DNA of 64,000 bases from a virus (IMGVR_UViG_3300044846_003506:1-64000), one strand, 5' to 3'; numbered from the stretch's first letter, positions 33,722 through 42,481 are shown. Notes: a model not told the origin generated them from the letters alone. Made by a program: numbers and translations.

Positions 33722-34501
33722 ATGATAAAAACTATTATACATTTTTCTGATTTACATATAAGATTATTTAAAGATCACGACTTATATAAATCAATTTTAG
33801 AAGAGGCTATTAATCAATGGAGAGAACTTGAACCTGATAGAATTGTTTTTACGGGAGATTTAGTTCATTCAAAAAATCAAATGACACCTGAGCTTATTGA
33901 AATGGTTTCTTGGATATTAAAAGAATGTTCATACATTGCGCCAACAATTATAATACCAGGTAATCACGATTTCTTAGTTAATAACACAGAAAGATTAGAT
34001 GCACTTTCACCCGTAATTAATTCACTAAACAACCCAAATATATTTTATTACAGAGATAGGGGTGTGTATGAGGATGAAAATATAAGTTGGTGTGTCTATT
34101 CTCAATATCAAGGAAACATACCACCTGATTTAAATGTTGCAACTGGAATTAAGGTTGGATTATTCCATGGACCAATATCAGGACTTAAAACTGATTTAGG
34201 TTTTGAATTTGGGGAAGAGGCGTATGATGTTGAAAAGTTTGATGGACTTGATGTTGTTTTATGTGGAGATATTCACAAAAGAGCGGAATTTAAGTTTAAG
34301 ACAGGTAAAGGTTATATGATTGGATCAACAATACAAAACAATATTGGTGAAAGTATCGGTAGACATGGTTATGGTGTTTATAATGTTGAAACAAACGACT
34401 ATACTTATAGAGACTTGTTTAACCCAAAACCTTTTTTAAAATTCTCAATGAAGTCATTTGAAGATATTGAAAAAGGAACGGAAAAAATACAAAATTTTTA
34501 A
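33722..34501 (+). CDS. gp47/SbcD-like metallophosphatase, recombination exonuclease subunit
   Basis: 260 residues from the ATG at 33722. Calcineurin-type metal-binding motifs are in order: IHFSDLHIRLF (D-x-H), IVFTGDLVHS (GDxV), IIIPGNHDFL (GNHD), GLFHGPISG (H) and VVLCGDIHKRAE (GDIH). With the gp46-like ATPase at 35911 it should form the Mre11/Rad50-type end-processing nuclease used in recombination-dependent replication. Confidence 0.85.
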   Translation: MIKTIIHFSDLHIRLFKDHDLYKSILEEAINQWRELEPDRIVFTGDLVHSKNQMTPELIEMVSWILKECSYIAPTIIIPGNHDFLVNNTERLDALSPVINSLNNPNIFYYRDRGVYEDENISWCVYSQYQGNIPPDLNVATGIKVGLFHGPISGLKTDLGFEFGEEAYDVEKFDGLDVVLCGDIHKRAEFKFKTGKGYMIGSTIQNNIGESIGRHGYGVYNVETNDYTYRDLFNPKPFLKFSMKSFEDIEKGTEKIQNF

Positions 34502-34504
34502 TTA

Positions 34505-35263
34505 ATGGAATTACCAAAAGACTTAAAAGACAAAGTTTGGAATTATTGTAGATTAAATGATATAACCGACGTAAACGGTTTTATTATTAAAACAATAAAA
34601 AAAGGGTTAGATGTTGAAGTTTATGGGTTTTTGGGTAAAACACTTAATGAAGGTGAAAAAGACTTAAAAACGGATAACGAAGGTGAAAAAGACTTAATAG
34701 ATTCAAGAAAAACGTGCGGGATTGAAGAAAAACGTGCGGAAATTGAGGTAATCCGAGAAATACGGGTGGAAGTACCCGTTGAAGTTATAAGGGAGGTTGA
34801 GAAAATAGTTGAAATTATCAAGGAAATTGAGGTAATCAAGGAAGTTACTGTGGAAGTACCTGTTGAGAAAATTGTCACAAAAATAGAATATATTAGTGAC
34901 AAAACAAGTGAGAATGAACTATTGTTAAAAATACAACAGTTGGAAGATAATATTTTCCACTTAAATGATGAAATAGACACGGAAAGACAAATATTTTCCA
35001 CTAAGACAGAACAAGTGGAAAATATTTTCCAAAATGAAATGTCTAAAAAGGATAAAGAGTTAGACGAACTTAGACGTAATTTAGACATTAAAAAAGATGA
35101 CGACCAAGTAAAGTTACTTCAAGAGACACTACAGAAATTAAGAAAAGAGATTTCAGAAAAAAATAAAAAAATAGAAGAGTTAGAAAAAATAAACAAAGAA
35201 CCTAACAATAATGCGATGAACGCATTTTTTATGAAAGGATCAAACTTAAAAGATATATTATGA
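34505..35263 (+). CDS. Coiled-coil protein between the gp47 and gp46 genes
   Basis: 252 residues. Small N-terminal helical domain (1-40), then duplicated GEKDL segments, then a repetitive Val/Glu/Ile/Lys region (VEVIREVEKIVEIIKEI, about 92-125) and a long coiled coil (about 135-235) with Q, E, K and L at heptad spacing. It may oligomerise or scaffold the SbcCD-type complex. Position suggests this, sequence does not prove it. It overlaps the next gene by four bases. Confidence 0.55.
   Translation: MELPKDLKDKVWNYCRLNDITDVNGFIIKTIKKGLDVEVYGFLGKTLNEGEKDLKTDNEGEKDLIDSRKTCGIEEKRAEIEVIREIRVEVPVEVIREVEKIVEIIKEIEVIKEVTVEVPVEKIVTKIEYISDKTSENELLLKIQQLEDNIFHLNDEIDTERQIFSTKTEQVENIFQNEMSKKDKELDELRRNLDIKKDDDQVKLLQETLQKLRKEISEKNKKIEELEKINKEPNNNAMNAFFMKGSNLKDIL
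34660..34880 (+). repeat. Internal short repeats in the coiled-coil gene
   Basis: GAAGGTGAAAAAGACTTA occurs twice (around 34650-34700), and further on EVPVE-type codon blocks recur. Copy-number change here would alter the length of the coil. Confidence 0.45.
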
Positions 35264-35661
35264 TAGAATTAGTAATTTGGGCAATGGTTGCCTATGGTAT
35301 GACAAACATTTTAGTTTATGGGTCAATATTTAACGGATTAAGAAACTCAATCCATAAATGGGGAAATAATAAATATGCTCCCTTTAATCACTTTGGTAAA
35401 TTTTTATCTGAATTAATATCTTGTGTTTTATGTACATCTACTTGGGTAGGGTTCTTCCTGTCCTTGGCGTACTTTTCTCCGAACACTTGTTTCATTGGAC
35501 TTAATAAATATTTATCGGTATTTTTTGATGGGATATTATCCGCAGGTTTTGTGTGGGCAATAAATTCTATAATTGAATGGTTTGAAGAAAACAGACCAAT
35601 GAAACAAAATCAATATGTTGAAGAAACAACAGAAACTGAAGAACAAATTTTAAACGATTAA
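35260..35661 (+). CDS. Membrane protein, DUF1360-like
   Basis: 133 residues with at least three hydrophobic segments (IELVIWAMVAYGMTNILVYG about 2-21, LISCVLCTSTWVGFFLSLAY about 51-70, FDGILSAGFVWAINSII about 88-104) and a C-x-x-C within the second. The C-terminus is acidic. The C-x-x-C-x-x-x-W arrangement resembles the DUF1360 family. It begins four bases inside the coiled-coil gene. Confidence 0.55.
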   Translation: MIELVIWAMVAYGMTNILVYGSIFNGLRNSIHKWGNNKYAPFNHFGKFLSELISCVLCTSTWVGFFLSLAYFSPNTCFIGLNKYLSVFFDGILSAGFVWAINSIIEWFEENRPMKQNQYVEETTETEEQILND

Positions 35662-35673
35662 ATAATAAATAAA

Positions 35674-35907
35674 ATGGGAAAAAAAGATAAAGAACACAGA
35701 GCAAAGGTCGCAAAAAGAAATGCAAAAGTAAAAGAACAAAAATCAGGAATGCAAAAAGCATTTGATATGTTAATGAAACAACAAATAGAAAGATTGCAAG
35801 AAAATAATGGGGTTGACGTTAGTTTATCGGGACAACCATTAACTTTTAATGTTGTTGATCAAGATACTCCTGAAATTAATGAAGAAAATAAGGAAGAAGA
35901 CAAATAA
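35674..35907 (+). CDS. Small hypothetical protein
   Basis: 77 residues. A basic N-terminus (MGKKDKEHRAKVAKRNAKVK) is followed by a helix (FDMLMKQQIERLQ) and an acidic tail (EINEENKEEDK). Thirteen bases downstream of the membrane protein and three bases upstream of the gp46-like gene. A nucleic-acid-binding role is possible from charge alone. Confidence 0.45.
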   Translation: MGKKDKEHRAKVAKRNAKVKEQKSGMQKAFDMLMKQQIERLQENNGVDVSLSGQPLTFNVVDQDTPEINEENKEEDK

Positions 35908-35910
35908 TAA

Positions 35911-38286
35911 ATGGATCTCTTTAATCCACCAAAAATATACAACTACAAAATTATGATAAAAGATTTAGACTTTACTAAGTTTGAAAACCCAACAATACAA
36001 GTTGTTTGGGAGGACTTACAAGAAAATTTTACTCAAGATAAAATTAAAAGTGTTAAATACTATTTTCAAAAAAAATATAATACAACAAACGTCAACGTAT
36101 TAACAAAAGTTAAAAACGTAGATCAAGAAACAATGCAAACAGTTGATGTGTCTGTTAATATCACTGATAGTAATTATCAAATAGATCTTTTGAAAAATTT
36201 TTTACAATCTAAAGGTTATGATAAAAACTTAGACCAAATATTAGATCTAAACAGAACTGTAGAACATAAAATGGAAGAAGGTGACGTTGACGTAACCCAA
36301 TTTAAAAAATGGTACATTAGAAACATTGAGTTCTCAAATTTTCTATCCTATGGTGAAAATCAAAAATTAGATTTTGATACTTTAAATGGATTAATTGTTG
36401 TTGAGTCCGACCCCCCAAATTTTGGAGGGAAAACAGTTTTGTCTGTGGACTTATTAATGTTCTTATTCTTTAATGAGACAACAAAAACAACCAAGGCCGA
36501 AGAAATCTTTAATCGATTTACCGATAAAGACTCGGTAGTTGTTAAAGGTGAAATTACAATTGATGGTGAAGATTATATAATCTTAAGAAAAATTGAAAGA
36601 AAGAAATCAAAAAAAGGTGATTGGAATGTAAAAACAGAATTAGATTTCTTTAAAAAACTTTCCGACGGTAGTTTACAAAATTTTACTGGTGAACAAAGAA
36701 GAGAAACCGAAGCTTTCATTAAAAATTCTATTGGAACAAAAGAAGATTTTTTAATGACAATACTTACAACTTCGACAAATCTTGAAGAGTTGTTGGAGTC
36801 AAAACCAACTGCAAGAGGACAAGTCCTATCAAGATTTATGGGTCTTGAGTTTTTAAAAAGGAAAGAGGAGGTTGCGAAAGAAATATATAGTTCGTTTGGA
36901 AAATCAAAACTATCAAATTTGTATAGTTCTGAACAATTAAAAACGGATATAGAAACTTATGTGACTAAAATCGTTGAATACAATGATCAGATTGAGGAAA
37001 ACAAAAAAGAACTAGAGGACATCGAAGATAAGATATCCAAAGGTAAAGAATATCGTGACGATATGTTAAAGAAAAAACATAACGACATTGATAAAGAAAT
37101 TGCTCTGATGAACCCTGATAAAACTCAAGACGAGGTTGTTAAGTTAAAAAAAGAAAAAGAAGAATTCTTAGTTAAGTTAACCGAACTTAAAGTTATTGAA
37201 CCATCTTCGTTTTATTATGAGGATGATCACGATAAAGTTAAAGATGAATACAACAAATCATTTAAACAAATGGTTGAGGTTGAAAGTAAGATTAAATCAA
37301 TTGAAGAATTAAAGAGTTCTGTTGACGGTGGAATCAAATGTGAACACTGTGGAATTGACTTAATGATGGCCTCAATCACACAATCTAAAATTGCCGAACT
37401 TGATGGTTATATCATGCAAAAAGACCAAATTTATACCATAATGCAGGTTTTAACCGGCACAGAACAAACATTTGTTAGACTTAAAAAAGAATTTGATGAG
37501 TATGAAAAAAACAAATTAATCAAAGAAAAATATGATTTAAGTGTGGAAAGTTGTGACCTTAAGATTAATGGTTTAAATGATAAATTAAAAAGATGGTCCG
37601 AAGTACAAGACAAGATTAAATTAAATACCCAAATAGACGGTCAATTAATAAAGGCAGATCTTCGTTTAGAGGAATTAGATAGATTAAAAAAGAATAAGAA
37701 CACTGAAATATCTAACTGTGAATACAATATAAAAACAAATGAAGAAAAAATAGAACATAATAAAAAATTAATCGTTAAAATAAAAGAAGAGGACGAAAAA
37801 GATAAAATTTATAAAATGTATCTTGAATCTTACGGAAAAAATGGGGTATCAAAATCAATAATGAAAACTATGATGCCACTAATTAATTCTGAATTACAAA
37901 GATTAATGGAAGATAGTTCATATTTTAAATTGGAGGTGAGAATTAATGATAAAAGTGAGGTTGAATTTATTATGGTTGATAATGGAACTGGTATTGAAAA
38001 ATTGATGGTTTCAGGTTCAGGTTACGAAAAAACAATTGCTTCGTTAGCGTTAAGATCGGTATTAAGTAAGGTTTGTTCGTTACCAAAACCAAATGTTGTT
38101 GTCTTTGATGAGGTATTTGGTAAAATATCTAACGATAATTTAGAAATGGTTTCCGAATTTTTCATCAAAATTAAGACATATTTTGATAAGATATTCCTTA
38201 TTTCGCACAATCCTTTGGTTAATCAATGGGCAGACTCAACGGTTAAGATATCCAAACAAAATAATGTCTCAAGACTATCAAAATAA
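35911..38286 (+). CDS. gp46/SbcC (Rad50-like) ATPase with unusual Walker A
   Basis: 791 residues. An N-terminal extension (about 1-135) precedes the ATPase head. The P-loop reads SDPPNFGGKTVLS (about 168-180): the first and fourth Gly of the usual GxNGxGK(S/T) are Pro and Phe. Then a long coiled coil with a zinc hook (KCEHCGID, about 472-479), a signature-like MVSGSGYEKTIASLALR, Walker B VVVFDEVF and the D/H-loop FLISHNP. It pairs with the 33722-34501 nuclease for end resection and recombination-dependent replication. The loop change may affect ATP binding. Confidence 0.85.
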   Translation: MDLFNPPKIYNYKIMIKDLDFTKFENPTIQVVWEDLQENFTQDKIKSVKYYFQKKYNTTNVNVLTKVKNVDQETMQTVDVSVNITDSNYQIDLLKNFLQSKGYDKNLDQILDLNRTVEHKMEEGDVDVTQFKKWYIRNIEFSNFLSYGENQKLDFDTLNGLIVVESDPPNFGGKTVLSVDLLMFLFFNETTKTTKAEEIFNRFTDKDSVVVKGEITIDGEDYIILRKIERKKSKKGDWNVKTELDFFKKLSDGSLQNFTGEQRRETEAFIKNSIGTKEDFLMTILTTSTNLEELLESKPTARGQVLSRFMGLEFLKRKEEVAKEIYSSFGKSKLSNLYSSEQLKTDIETYVTKIVEYNDQIEENKKELEDIEDKISKGKEYRDDMLKKKHNDIDKEIALMNPDKTQDEVVKLKKEKEEFLVKLTELKVIEPSSFYYEDDHDKVKDEYNKSFKQMVEVESKIKSIEELKSSVDGGIKCEHCGIDLMMASITQSKIAELDGYIMQKDQIYTIMQVLTGTEQTFVRLKKEFDEYEKNKLIKEKYDLSVESCDLKINGLNDKLKRWSEVQDKIKLNTQIDGQLIKADLRLEELDRLKKNKNTEISNCEYNIKTNEEKIEHNKKLIVKIKEEDEKDKIYKMYLESYGKNGVSKSIMKTMMPLINSELQRLMEDSSYFKLEVRINDKSEVEFIMVDNGTGIEKLMVSGSGYEKTIASLALRSVLSKVCSLPKPNVVVFDEVFGKISNDNLEMVSEFFIKIKTYFDKIFLISHNPLVNQWADSTVKISKQNNVSRLSK

Positions 38287-38335
38287 TTAAAAAATATTTA
38301 TTCATTAAAAATTCTGTAAATCAAAAAAAAACAAC

Positions 38336-38343
38336 TATATTTG
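38336..38343 (+). promoter_or_regulatory. Host-type -7 box
   Basis: TATATTTG matches TAnnTTTG. Only a weak -33 partner (TCTG at 38313-38316) is present. It would transcribe the genes at 38392 and the sigma-factor gene at 38924. Confidence 0.45.
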
Positions 38344-38391
38344 TACAACAATAACAGTATAGTTGTTTTAATTCTTACGAAAATTATAAAA

Positions 38392-38922
38392 ATGAAATAT
38401 ATCTTATTTATCTACCGTTGTGACGATAAAAAAAACAAAACCGAATTTGTCGGAGGAATTGCTCAAGAATTAAGTCCAATTGTTAAATCAGACGAAATTA
38501 AATTTGTTTTTGGTGATACAAACGCGGTTTACCATTTTGAAACAGAAATGTCATTTCCTGAATTGAATATCTATTTGGAATTAGTTAGTAAAGACTTTGA
38601 TGACTTTACGTACTTCTTAATCCCAAAAGGAAGGAATTTTGCAAGTAATATTGAGAAACAAAATTTAGACCACCTAATGGATCTTTATCCAAATAAGAAA
38701 AAAAGAAAAAGTAATAAAGGTATCTTTGAATTACCTAAAATTGAACTCAACGAAGAGGAGTTTATAAAAAATTATCTATCATCTGTTGATTATAAGGAAA
38801 AAAATGAAGATATTTGTATCCTTACAGTTGATGAGATATTAGATAAAATAACAGATAATGGTATTAACTCTTTAACTAAATCAGAAAAAAATAAACTTGA
38901 CGAATATTCTAAAAACGTATAA
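38392..38922 (+). CDS. Hypothetical protein with C-terminal rhomboid-tail-like motif
   Basis: 176 residues from the ATG at 38392, downstream of the -7 box at 38336. The body is unrecognised alpha/beta. The last 31 residues read VDEILDKITDNGINSLTKSE, then EYSKNV. This is the same motif as residues 20-47 of the 2547-3089 protein and resembles the short module at the C-terminus of Bacteroidetes rhomboid proteases. The stop is one base before the sigma-factor ATG. It might modulate the sigma factor, which is inference from position only. Confidence 0.55.
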   Translation: MKYILFIYRCDDKKNKTEFVGGIAQELSPIVKSDEIKFVFGDTNAVYHFETEMSFPELNIYLELVSKDFDDFTYFLIPKGRNFASNIEKQNLDHLMDLYPNKKKRKSNKGIFELPKIELNEEEFIKNYLSSVDYKEKNEDICILTVDEILDKITDNGINSLTKSEKNKLDEYSKNV

Positions 38923-38923
38923 T

Positions 38924-39724
38924 ATGAAAGACAAAAATGTTGGGGCACCAATAAACCAAGAAGAAATTCAACACTACCTTAAAGACATTAGGAAAATAAA
39001 AGTTATGACTCCCGATAGAGAAAAGGAAATGGCAAAACTTATGAAGTCAGATGAAATAAGTGTGGACCAAAGAAAACAAATTGAGGAAGAATTACTTAGA
39101 GGTAACTTACGTTTTGTGATAACAGTCGCAAAACAATACCAAAACCAAGGATTGGATCTTTCAGATTTAATCGCTGAAGGTAATTTAGGTCTTATGAAGG
39201 CAATTAAACACTTTGATTGGAATAAGGACTTAAGATTTATCTCATACGCAGTGTGGTGGGTTAAACAATCTATAATCCAATCATTAAATGATAACGCAAG
39301 AACAATAAGACTACCAGTTAATGTTGTTCAGGATCTACAAAGAGCAAAGAAAGAGTTAGAACAAACAGGTAAAAAACTTGAAGATAAGTTCTCATCTTTA
39401 CCATCAATAATTGATTTAGATATGAAAATTAATGATGAAGGAGATACTTTAATTGACATGATCTCAAACCCAGATGCCGAACAACCTGATTCAGCATTTA
39501 ATACTAAAGATTTATTAAAAGATAAATTAATGTCTTTGTTAAATGTTTTAGACGATCGTGAAAAAATAATTGTTGGAGATTATTTTGGGTTAACAGGAAC
39601 ACCAAGAACCCTTGAGGACATTGGGACTGATTTTGGCCTAACAAAAGAAAGAGTTAGACAGATTAAAGAAAAAGCGTTACGAAGACTTAGAAATGGTGGT
39701 TCTGTATTATTTGAATATATTTAA
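38924..39724 (+). CDS. Phage-encoded sigma-70-family factor
   Basis: 266 residues, start at 38924 just after the previous stop. Region 1.2-like (QHYLKDIRKIKVMTPDREKE); region 2 (GNLRFVITVAKQYQNQGLDL, DLIAEGNLGLMKAI, ISYAVWWVKQSIIQSL, RLPVNVVQ); region 4 helix-turn-helix (LEDIGTDFGLTKERVRQIKE). The region 2 wording is strikingly like Bacteroidetes RpoD, and the region between 2 and 4 is compact. It would redirect host RNA polymerase, plausibly to the TATTTAT(T/A) elements, which is not proven. A host-like box upstream at 38336 fits early expression. Confidence 0.9.
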   Translation: MKDKNVGAPINQEEIQHYLKDIRKIKVMTPDREKEMAKLMKSDEISVDQRKQIEEELLRGNLRFVITVAKQYQNQGLDLSDLIAEGNLGLMKAIKHFDWNKDLRFISYAVWWVKQSIIQSLNDNARTIRLPVNVVQDLQRAKKELEQTGKKLEDKFSSLPSIIDLDMKINDEGDTLIDMISNPDAEQPDSAFNTKDLLKDKLMSLLNVLDDREKIIVGDYFGLTGTPRTLEDIGTDFGLTKERVRQIKEKALRRLRNGGSVLFEYI

Positions 39725-39744
39725 ATAATTTTTCATACTTTTTG

Positions 39745-39775
39745 TTTGGTGGTTTAAAAAAAATCATTACCTTTG
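39745..39775 (+). promoter_or_regulatory. Host-type promoter TTTG-N19-TACCTTTG
   Basis: TTTG (39745-39748), a 19-base spacer and TACCTTTG (39768-39775), an excellent match to the Bacteroidetes -33/-7 promoter. It lies just before the gene at 39799. Confidence 0.65.
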
Positions 39776-39798
39776 TAATGTATCTAAAACGAAATATT

Positions 39799-40245
39799 AT
39801 GACAACTGACATCATCAAAGTAACTGAAGGGACAATGTCCGGAGATGTATTCTACGGATCTTTTAACACAAACATCAAAGGTAAAAGAATTACCGTTGGG
39901 GTATCTAACCACCTTAAAGATGTGAACAAAGAATACGAATTCCGTATCGCAAATAAATGTCAGGCAGGGTTTATCAATATCCACGACACTAAAGGAACCG
40001 CAGAATCAGTAATCCGTGGATACCAAAAAAACTCATTGGTTAATATCCAAGCAAAAAATGAGTACGGATACTGGATGAACGTTTACACTGTCAAAGGAGG
40101 TAAATGGTACTCAATCGACAAAGGGTTCTTGGACGTGTTAACCGTAGGAACTATGAGAGAGTCATTCCCTGATATGTGTGACATGGAATTGTGGGGTAGA
40201 ATGGGAGCAAAAACTTGGGCAGACAAAGCATTTAAACAAAACTAA
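39799..40245 (+). CDS. Hypothetical protein behind a host-like promoter
   Basis: 148 residues, taking the ATG at 39799. A longer frame with an ATG at 39778 would start only three bases after the -7 box, so 39799 is preferred. Beta-rich (EYEFRIANKCQAGFINIHDT, YWMNVYTVKGGKWYSIDKGF). No family recognised. First gene of a likely early unit of small genes at 39.8-41.2 kb. Confidence 0.6.
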   Translation: MTTDIIKVTEGTMSGDVFYGSFNTNIKGKRITVGVSNHLKDVNKEYEFRIANKCQAGFINIHDTKGTAESVIRGYQKNSLVNIQAKNEYGYWMNVYTVKGGKWYSIDKGFLDVLTVGTMRESFPDMCDMELWGRMGAKTWADKAFKQN

Positions 40246-40248
40246 AAA

Positions 40249-40584
40249 ATGGGAACTTACATCTATACATACAAGAAAAAATTTGATAAGAACGCAACCT
40301 TCAACGGAGAGAAGGTTGTTGTTGGACAAGCAACATTTATGTGTCGTCAAGATTGGTCAGGTAATTACTCACCATCTGAGAAGAGAGAAATGACAAGAGC
40401 TTACGCTTTGACTAAAAATGACCAACCTGAATATATTACATTCGATGGTGAAATGGTTTATAAAAATAATAAAAAAGGTGTTTGGTCGGACGGAAGTGGT
40501 TTTTATGGTGGTATTAATCACGAAAATGATTTTGTTGGGAAATTAGAAAAAGAAGGAAGAAAATACGTAGTTGAAACAAAATAA
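40249..40584 (+). CDS. Hypothetical protein
   Basis: 111 residues, starting four bases after the previous stop. Beta-rich with a single Cys and many aromatic residues (GTYIYTYKKKFDKNATFN, ITFDGEMVYKNNKKGVW). No family recognised. Part of the 39.8-41.2 kb small-gene unit. Confidence 0.55.
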   Translation: MGTYIYTYKKKFDKNATFNGEKVVVGQATFMCRQDWSGNYSPSEKREMTRAYALTKNDQPEYITFDGEMVYKNNKKGVWSDGSGFYGGINHENDFVGKLEKEGRKYVVETK

Positions 40585-40595
40585 AAATAAGTGAT

Positions 40596-40778
40596 ATGGA
40601 AAAAGAAACAGTTGAAGAAGCAGCTACTAAAGTATTAGATAGGAAATACCCTTACCATCGACCATCAGATGCAAGTTATTGGAAAGATATGTTTATATCA
40701 GGTGCTAAATGGATGGAAGAAGAGATGGAGAAGTTAAAAGATTTTGATACTTGGAAGGAGTGGAAAAATAAAAATTAA
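40596..40778 (+). CDS. Small helical phage protein
   Basis: 60 residues, mostly charged helices (YWKDMFISGAKWMEEEMEKL). The FISGAKWM pattern resembles small phage proteins of unknown function that end in a helix of this type. Probably expressed with its neighbours in the 39.8-41.2 kb unit. Confidence 0.5.
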   Translation: MEKETVEEAATKVLDRKYPYHRPSDASYWKDMFISGAKWMEEEMEKLKDFDTWKEWKNKN

Positions 40779-40798
40779 TAAAAAATATATAAATTAAA

Positions 40799-41245
40799 AT
40801 GGGAAGTGTAATTGACTTTATTGAATGTCCAAATTGTAAACAAGAAGCCTTTAGTGATTTCTATTACAAAACAGGAGAAGAATATTTAAATTGTAACAAT
40901 TGTGGATATCATAGATCTGGATTTTATAAAAGAGGTGAGGATGGTAAATTTCTTACCGAGGATGGTACTGAAAATTACGCTTTTGATAATCTAATATGGG
41001 AAACTAATGAATTAAAAAATCCATACGGTTCTTACCGGTTAAAAGTTTATCAATCACCAGCAACTCAGTGTGGTTCTTTTGAAACTGAGGAACAATATAA
41101 TGAATTTAAATCAAATCTTAATGAGGATGTTGAAATTGAATTCTGTTCTGTGTCAAGATTTGTTGATGGTGAGATCAAAGTTGAAATGTTAATTGACAAT
41201 GGTCCTGAAGTTGATTCTTCTGGCTTTACGATTGAAGATCGTTAA
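40799..41245 (+). CDS. Zinc-ribbon protein
   Basis: 148 residues. A zinc ribbon at the N-terminus (CPNCKQ at about 9-14, CNNCGYH at about 32-38) is followed by a beta-rich acidic part with no recognised motif. Such ribbons bind nucleic acid or protein. It ends the 39.8-41.2 kb unit, followed by a strong terminator. Confidence 0.6.
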   Translation: MGSVIDFIECPNCKQEAFSDFYYKTGEEYLNCNNCGYHRSGFYKRGEDGKFLTEDGTENYAFDNLIWETNELKNPYGSYRLKVYQSPATQCGSFETEEQYNEFKSNLNEDVEIEFCSVSRFVDGEIKVEMLIDNGPEVDSSGFTIEDR

Positions 41246-41271
41246 TTTAAACTAACAACCCTATCATATAT

Positions 41272-41298
41272 AAACCCCCACCTAAAATGGGGGTTTTT
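41272..41298 (+). terminator. Rho-independent terminator
   Basis: AAACCCCCA, loop CCTAAAA, TGGGGGTTT and a T tail, between the small-gene unit and the lysis/membrane unit. Confidence 0.85.
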
Positions 41299-41310
41299 CT
41301 TTATCTTTTA

Positions 41311-41318
41311 TATTTATT
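41311..41318 (+). promoter_or_regulatory. TATTTATT element (late-promoter candidate)
   Basis: TATTTATT seventeen bases before the ATG at 41336, immediately after a terminator. It would drive the lysis unit. Confidence 0.45.
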
Positions 41319-41335
41319 AAGTATAGTTTATTAAT

Positions 41336-42481
41336 ATGAAAGAAAAATTTTTACCTTGGTTTATGTTATTTTGTGCGTTGGGTTTATCTGGAACTGCAGC
41401 ATATTATTCAGTAGTTGGTTTATCAATAGTATTTGTTGGTGTAGCATTACCCGTTATCATTATGGGATCATTCCTTGAAATATCCAAGATTGCAATTGCA
41501 ACATACTTACACGATAAATGGAAAGAAACCTATGGTATTCTTAAGATTTACCTATCAATTGCTCTTATAGTACTATCTATAATTACCTCTTTAGGGATAT
41601 ACGGACTGTTAAGTACCGGTTTTCAGAGTAATATTGCAAAACTTGAAATAAATGAAAAACAAGTTAAAAATATTGAAGTCAAAAAGAAACGATTTGATGA
41701 AGTTAAAGTTGAGTTAACCAAAGAAAAAAACACTTTAGATGGAGACATTACTAAGTTAAGAGATGGGGTATCTAATAACACAACAACACAATCTATAGAT
41801 AGAAGAACCGGACAGGTAATTACAAGAGCCAACGAAGGTAATAGAAAATTATTTGAATCTCAATTATCGCAAGCACAAGTTAGAAGGGACACTATAGCAA
41901 AAAGAATTGATAATATGAATGATAGTATCACACAACTTGATATTGATATTTTAAACATGGAATCAAAAGAAATTTCAGGAAGTGAATTGGGAGCTCTAAA
42001 GTATGTTAGCGAACTACTTGATTGGGATATTAAAAGAACGGCAAATCTTTTTATTTTAATTCTGATATTTGTATTTGATCCATTGGCAATCACGTTAGTT
42101 ATTGCGACAAACCAAGCGTTTAAAGGAAAAAGAAAAGACGAACTTACCCCCCAAGTTACCCCCCAAGTTACCCCCCAAGTTATCCCCCAAGTTACCATAC
42201 ATGATGAGGTTGAGATTCCTGAAAGTTATTTAACTCATCATACCCCTCAAGTTACCGACGAAGTACCGACTAAGTACCGACTAAGTACCGACGAAGTAAA
42301 AAAGGTTTGGGAAAGGGTTAAAAAATTAAGAAAAAAAGGTTTATTACCTCTTGAACAAACAGAAGAAGAAAAGATTGATGAACCTACCGCATTGGCATTT
42401 ACCCCATATGAAATTGAAGATTTGGGGGAAACCGACTATGTTGAAGAAAACAATAAGAAAAGATTGATTTATAAAAAATAA
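41336..42481 (+). CDS. Membrane protein with internal coiled coil and repetitive cytoplasmic tail (DUF4407-like layout)
   Basis: 381 residues. Three hydrophobic segments near the N-terminus (about 6-24, 28-48 and 70-92), a coiled coil (about 95-220) and a fourth segment (FILILIFVFDPLAITLVIAT, about 238-257). The C-terminal tail carries TPQV repeats and a frame-rotating 11-base repeat. The three-plus-one TM layout resembles DUF4407 proteins. It lies directly upstream of the amidase gene (one-base overlap), so a holin-like or envelope role is possible. Confidence 0.6.
   Translation: MKEKFLPWFMLFCALGLSGTAAYYSVVGLSIVFVGVALPVIIMGSFLEISKIAIATYLHDKWKETYGILKIYLSIALIVLSIITSLGIYGLLSTGFQSNIAKLEINEKQVKNIEVKKKRFDEVKVELTKEKNTLDGDITKLRDGVSNNTTTQSIDRRTGQVITRANEGNRKLFESQLSQAQVRRDTIAKRIDNMNDSITQLDIDILNMESKEISGSELGALKYVSELLDWDIKRTANLFILILIFVFDPLAITLVIATNQAFKGKRKDELTPQVTPQVTPQVIPQVTIHDEVEIPESYLTHHTPQVTDEVPTKYRLSTDEVKKVWERVKKLRKKGLLPLEQTEEEKIDEPTALAFTPYEIEDLGETDYVEENNKKRLIYKK
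42142..42196 (+). repeat. 12-bp tandem repeat encoding TPQV
   Basis: About four copies of AGTTACCCCCCA with one T variant. Copy-number changes keep the frame. Confidence 0.7.
42250..42298 (+). repeat. 11-bp tandem repeat inside the same gene
   Basis: About four copies of AAGTACCGACT. Because 11 is not a multiple of three, successive copies are read in different frames (EVPTKYRLSTDEV). Confidence 0.7.
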
